Assembly (NCBI GenBank): GCA_013335275.1
Contig: JAAXVX010000038.1
Coordinates: 1-9,482, forward strand
Direction of reading: 5' to 3'
Length of the DNA stretch: 9,482 bases
From: Bacteroidales bacterium
GTDB lineage: Bacteria; Bacteroidota; Bacteroidia; Bacteroidales; UBA932
Positions 6,889 through 9,482 of the stretch are shown here, in pieces (the first letter of the stretch is position 1; each line of letters begins with the position of its first letter). A program made the position numbers and the translations under genes. The notes under the pieces were generated by a model, which did no database searches, was not told where the DNA came from, and worked only from the letters and a program-made list of their open reading frames with translations.

Positions 6889-6910
6889 AATCAAAATTTT
6901 CTATTAATCA

Positions 6911-7432
6911 CTAAAATCCGGAAGCAAGTCCTTTAATAACTCCCTCGTCTTCGAGGTATTGCCTTAATGCAGCAACATTAACTGAAACAATTACACCTAT
7001 CTTATATTCTTTTGCAACTTTCATCCGGTCTTCGGCAGCGACAGAACCATCTCCGGACTCATAAACAAACTTCATATATGGCCCTCTGTCTGCAAAAAAC
7101 TTCTTAAAAAAATCGGCTCTCTCCTGCTCTACGAATGGATTGCTTGCCAAAGCTCTTTGTCCGGGCATTCCCGGCCTGCCGGAAAATCCTTTGAATACAA
7201 TGCCGTGAACAGCATTCTTTTTTGCCTGATCCAGCGCAACATCCGGTTTTTTAGAATAGGACCAGACCTTAACCAGATAAGTTCCTTGTATTCCAATGCC
7301 AACACCCTCAATTTCATATCTCCAGGTTTTTGTGTCCTTATCGGCCTTTCTTCCTGCCTGAGCCGAAGCGGTAATTGAAAAACCGAGCATAATCAGAATG
7401 GCCAGGCTGCATGTTTTTACAACTGTTTTCAT
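6911..7432 (-). CDS. Small exported conserved-looking protein, LPP20/FlgT-like, unknown function
   Basis: The 173-aa product starts at the ATG at 7432 with a signal peptide (MKTVVKTCSL..., cleavage about ASA|Q at 24/25). No lipobox is apparent, as the early Cys at 8 lies inside the n/h-region. The mature part is a single compact domain: WRYEIEGVGIGIQGTYLVKV (37-56) gives two strands, ALDQAKKNAVHGIVFKGFSG (66-85) a helix and strand, FFKKFFADRG (108-117) a helix, and IGVIVSVNVAALRQYLEDEG (145-164) a strand and helix. The combination of a strand pair, an A..xAKxxAV helix and a closing 'V.VN...LR..LE' is reminiscent of LPP20/FlgT N-domains, but this is fold-level resemblance only. It lies 11 nt after the 409-aa gene and 22 nt before the DUF6175-like gene. 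I do not recognise a named family. Confidence 0.78.
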   Translation of the reverse strand: MKTVVKTCSLAILIMLGFSITASAQAGRKADKDTKTWRYEIEGVGIGIQGTYLVKVWSYSKKPDVALDQAKKNAVHGIVFKGFSGRPGMPGQRALASNPFVEQERADFFKKFFADRGPYMKFVYESGDGSVAAEDRMKVAKEYKIGVIVSVNVAALRQYLEDEGVIKGLASGF

Positions 7433-7443
7433 AATCTTGAGTT

Positions 7444-8673
7444 CTATTTTATTTGTCTTATTAACATCCCTGGATAGTAGTCTTTCCCTCCGTCAAAAAA
7501 AGTTCTGTCAATTTTTTGCTTTGGATCGGCTTTCTCGTCTCCTTCTGTAAAACGGTTGTCCCATATCTGTCCTTTTTCTACCTTAATGGTCCCTTTTCTC
7601 ACATATTTTGTCTTCCCGTTGTCTTCCATAACCTGTTCAAGCACTTCGTACCGGTCGCCAGCTTCCAGCCCCTCTTTTAAACCAATTTTTGCAGTAATCG
7701 GATACCCGGTATACAAAGGAGTTTTGGTCTTAAACACATCGTATTTTTTCTGAAGTTTGGCATAAACGGCATCTATATTCCTTATCGTAGAAATTTCAAC
7801 AATTTTTTCTTCGCTTCGTTTCTCCTTTAAAGAAAAAGTGACAAGGCTGGACGAGTGTTCATATCCTATGTAGTCCAGATGGAAAAGGCCTGAATTGTCA
7901 AATTTTTCTTTTCTTGCAGGGTCCGGATTGGATTTATCCATCCAAAGGTCGTTGTAGAAGACGGCAGCAATTGAATCGTTCCATGCAAGCCTGTAAAGAT
8001 ATGATGTGGTCCATACGGAATATCCTTCCTTTCCTTTCTCGTACGCCACATCTGCAGCCTTTAAAGCTACAGTCCTTAAAAGAGAGTTTGAAATTTCATT
8101 TGCAGCCAGTATTGCCCCTTTTCTTATGGCAGCGGCGGCAATCTCATTGCTTACAAAATAAAGCCTGGAAACTACCACAAAAGTATTGCTTATCAACTCT
8201 TCACCTGCGTCGGCCAGCAATGCGACTCCCCTGGCAGAATTTTTCGCAATTTTAACATCCATTTCGCTCGCATTATATGAGCCTCTTTCGCCAATAAGGT
8301 TCATACTGAAGGTACCATCGTCCTGACGATTGAACCACTTTGCAACAATCTTATTTGCAATTTTATTCTGTTTGAGATAGCTGTCTATAATGCTCTTATA
8401 GCCTGCCGTATCAGAAGTTGGCGTACCATATCTGTTTGGGTCAAAAGACTTTTCACCAATATTATGATTGTTGTATTTATCGGGAAAAGGAGCATTATTG
8501 TATGCATTTATAACTGCATCCTTGTAGGGAAACTTATCTGATTCAATTAATATTGTATGCAAAGAACTCCTGCGGTACTTCACATCTGCCATTTTTTCGT
8601 TAGGATTTTTTTGTGCCGAAACGGCAATAGTGCTCATGAATATTATCAGAAGCACAGAAAGGATTCTCTTCAT
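7444..8673 (-). CDS. Exported 409-aa protein, first gene of the four-gene cluster, unknown function
   Basis: The product starts at the ATG at 8673 with a signal peptide (MKRILSVLLI..., cleavage about VSA|Q at 20/21). Residues 30-110 hold a helix-rich, Tyr/Asn-rich segment. SARGVALLADAGEELISNTF (146-165) and the following VVVSRLYFVSNE form a region with a conserved look. GYSVWTTSYLYRLAWNDSIA (217-236) is aromatic-rich. Near the C terminus TAKIGLKEGLEAGDRYEVLE (327-346), then KTKYVRKGTIKVEKGQIWDNR (354-374, in part), resemble the small beta-barrel domain at the end of FlgT-like proteins, with the 'GL..GD.(Y/F).V.E' turn. This last point is fold-level inference. A perfect inverted repeat lies 18 nt upstream, and the next gene follows after 11 nt. 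No enzymatic motif was found. The gene looks intact and is probably the lead gene of the operon. Confidence 0.78.
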   Translation of the reverse strand: MKRILSVLLIIFMSTIAVSAQKNPNEKMADVKYRRSSLHTILIESDKFPYKDAVINAYNNAPFPDKYNNHNIGEKSFDPNRYGTPTSDTAGYKSIIDSYLKQNKIANKIVAKWFNRQDDGTFSMNLIGERGSYNASEMDVKIAKNSARGVALLADAGEELISNTFVVVSRLYFVSNEIAAAAIRKGAILAANEISNSLLRTVALKAADVAYEKGKEGYSVWTTSYLYRLAWNDSIAAVFYNDLWMDKSNPDPARKEKFDNSGLFHLDYIGYEHSSSLVTFSLKEKRSEEKIVEISTIRNIDAVYAKLQKKYDVFKTKTPLYTGYPITAKIGLKEGLEAGDRYEVLEQVMEDNGKTKYVRKGTIKVEKGQIWDNRFTEGDEKADPKQKIDRTFFDGGKDYYPGMLIRQIK

Positions 8674-8690
8674 TCTATGTAAGTTTAGAG

Positions 8691-8731
8691 GTTAAGAAAA
8701 TGTATATTAAAGTTATGATTATTTTCTTAAC
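8691..8731. promoter_or_regulatory. Perfect 11-bp inverted repeat upstream of the four-gene cluster (candidate operator/promoter)
   Basis: GTTAAGAAAAT (8691-8701) is exactly mirrored by ATTTTCTTAAC (8721-8731), with a 19-nt spacer. The arm nearest the gene ends 18 nt before the ATG at 8673. On the minus strand a TAACTTTA (8715-8708), one base off the TAnnTTTG -7 consensus, sits in the centre of the spacer, so a bound dimer could cover the promoter. No convincing -33 element was found and no T-tract follows, which argues against a terminator. It could also be a 5'-UTR hairpin. The repeat is seen directly; its role is inference. Confidence 0.45.
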
Positions 8732-8771
8732 TGTTCATGTTTGAATAAAAAGTTTTTCCCTTTGCCAAATG

Positions 8772-9482
8772 TTAAGGTTTAAGGCCTTCTAAGATTTTTG
8801 AGTCAGCCCAGTAGATGTCTGGGTTTCCGTTCTGTGGCATTAAAAATAATTTTTGAAAAAAATCAATACTTAATGAAGGCGGCAACGTTTTGTCTTCACT
8901 GCTTCTTGTGGCCATAAAAAAAAGATATTTATTATCCGGAGATATATAAAACGACCATCCACGGCCAACAGGAGTATTAATTTGCGGACCCATGTTTACC
9001 GGACTTTGCCAGCTGCCATCTGCATTCCTGAAAACTATGTAATATAATGCTCCAAACTTCCCTTTTTCTACGCCCTGTGCAGGAACAACTACAAAACTTT
9101 CATCTTTTGCCACATATGCGTTATATCTGTCTCCACCGCAATTAATCTGTTCCGGCAATTTCTCGGGAGTAGTATATTTGCCGTTAATAAAGCGGGAACG
9201 ATATATATAAGATGTCTGCACTCCTGCATCATTTCTTGTGAAATAGAGAGTCCCGTCTTTGGTTATTGATGGGAAAAATTCTCCTCCGGGAGTATTTACA
9301 GGTTCTCCGATGTTATATGGCTTCCCCCACTCTCCATTTATTATGTCAATTGCCCAGATATCAAAATCACCCGGGCTTTCTGTTCCATCTTTTGGCATAT
9401 TTGAAGCGAAAAAGAATCTCTTTCCATCAATGGCAAATGCAGGTTCTGTATATTTATATCTGGGATCAGCAGCAAAAGAGGC
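8772..9482 (-). CDS. PD40/TolB-like beta-propeller protein, C-terminal part (5' end outside window)
   Basis: The reading frame is open to the right edge and gives 236 residues ending in a TAA at 8774-8772; the true start lies outside. An internal Met at 9398 is not the start, because the frame upstream already encodes a blade. Four WD40-like/PD40 blades are visible: PAFAIDGKRFFFAS with DFDIWAID, FPSITKDGTLYFTRND, YNAYVAKDESFVVVPAQ, and WSFYISPDNKYLFFMATR ending in DIYWADSKIL. Between them are the usual 'G.W..P.N.G..(V/I)NTP.GE/GR' linkers. Such propellers in Bacteroidota are generally periplasmic or outer-membrane-associated binding modules, as in TolB- and OmpA-linked proteins. No catalytic motif is seen in this part. 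It ends 98 nt before the four-gene cluster on the same strand and could be read with it, but the gap and the inverted repeat suggest a separate unit. Confidence 0.82.
   Translation of the reverse strand, partial: ASFAADPRYKYTEPAFAIDGKRFFFASNMPKDGTESPGDFDIWAIDIINGEWGKPYNIGEPVNTPGGEFFPSITKDGTLYFTRNDAGVQTSYIYRSRFINGKYTTPEKLPEQINCGGDRYNAYVAKDESFVVVPAQGVEKGKFGALYYIVFRNADGSWQSPVNMGPQINTPVGRGWSFYISPDNKYLFFMATRSSEDKTLPPSLSIDFFQKLFLMPQNGNPDIYWADSKILEGLKP

Noticed and set aside
8751..8771. Possible terminator after the PD40 gene (A-run followed by T-run)
   Set aside because: The AAAAA-C-TTTTT element on the minus strand has no GC stem and a one-base loop, so it does not form a usable hairpin.

Overview
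The window looks like a chromosomal segment of a member of the Bacteroidota, probably Bacteroidales or a close relative. The basis is a MenG/UbiE menaquinone methyltransferase, a TAnnTTTG-type -7 box in front of the tRNA, mostly absent Shine-Dalgarno sequences, many Sec-signal proteins with an ...A|Q cleavage site, and a DUF6175-type protein. I see no insertion sequence, phage gene, CRISPR array or other sign of recent transfer.

Left end (1-560), minus strand: the N-terminal third of a D-2-hydroxyacid dehydrogenase runs off the left edge. It lies directly behind a tRNA-Leu(GAG) gene, and an intrinsic-terminator-like hairpin separates the two. The tRNA has a good Bacteroidota-type promoter.

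Middle (561-4981), plus strand: five genes are packed into one apparent operon. They encode a stand-alone remnant-like PurL/AIR-synthase C-terminal domain, MenG/UbiE, a two-HKD cardiolipin synthase, a PAP2 phosphatase with a C-terminal half that looks like an outer-membrane beta-barrel, and a small TfoX N-domain protein. Gene spacings are 1, 17, -4 and 18 nt. Three of the five act on lipids (menaquinone methylation, cardiolipin synthesis, lipid phosphate removal), so the operon leans towards membrane and envelope metabolism.

Right half (4959-8673), minus strand: four consecutive genes with gaps of 11, 22 and 19 nt all encode Sec-exported proteins of about 409, 173, 317 and 318 aa. I recognise the 317-aa protein as DUF6175-like. 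The others are conserved-looking but unnamed, and they resemble the LPP20/FlgT/CsgG type of small periplasmic domain. The cluster converges on and overlaps the TfoX gene by 23 nt. A perfect 11-bp inverted repeat lies just upstream of its first gene. Further upstream (8772-9482), on the same strand, is the C-terminal part of a PD40/TolB-like beta-propeller protein that runs off the right edge. This exported four-gene set is the best candidate for an undescribed system in the window; its function cannot be read from sequence alone.
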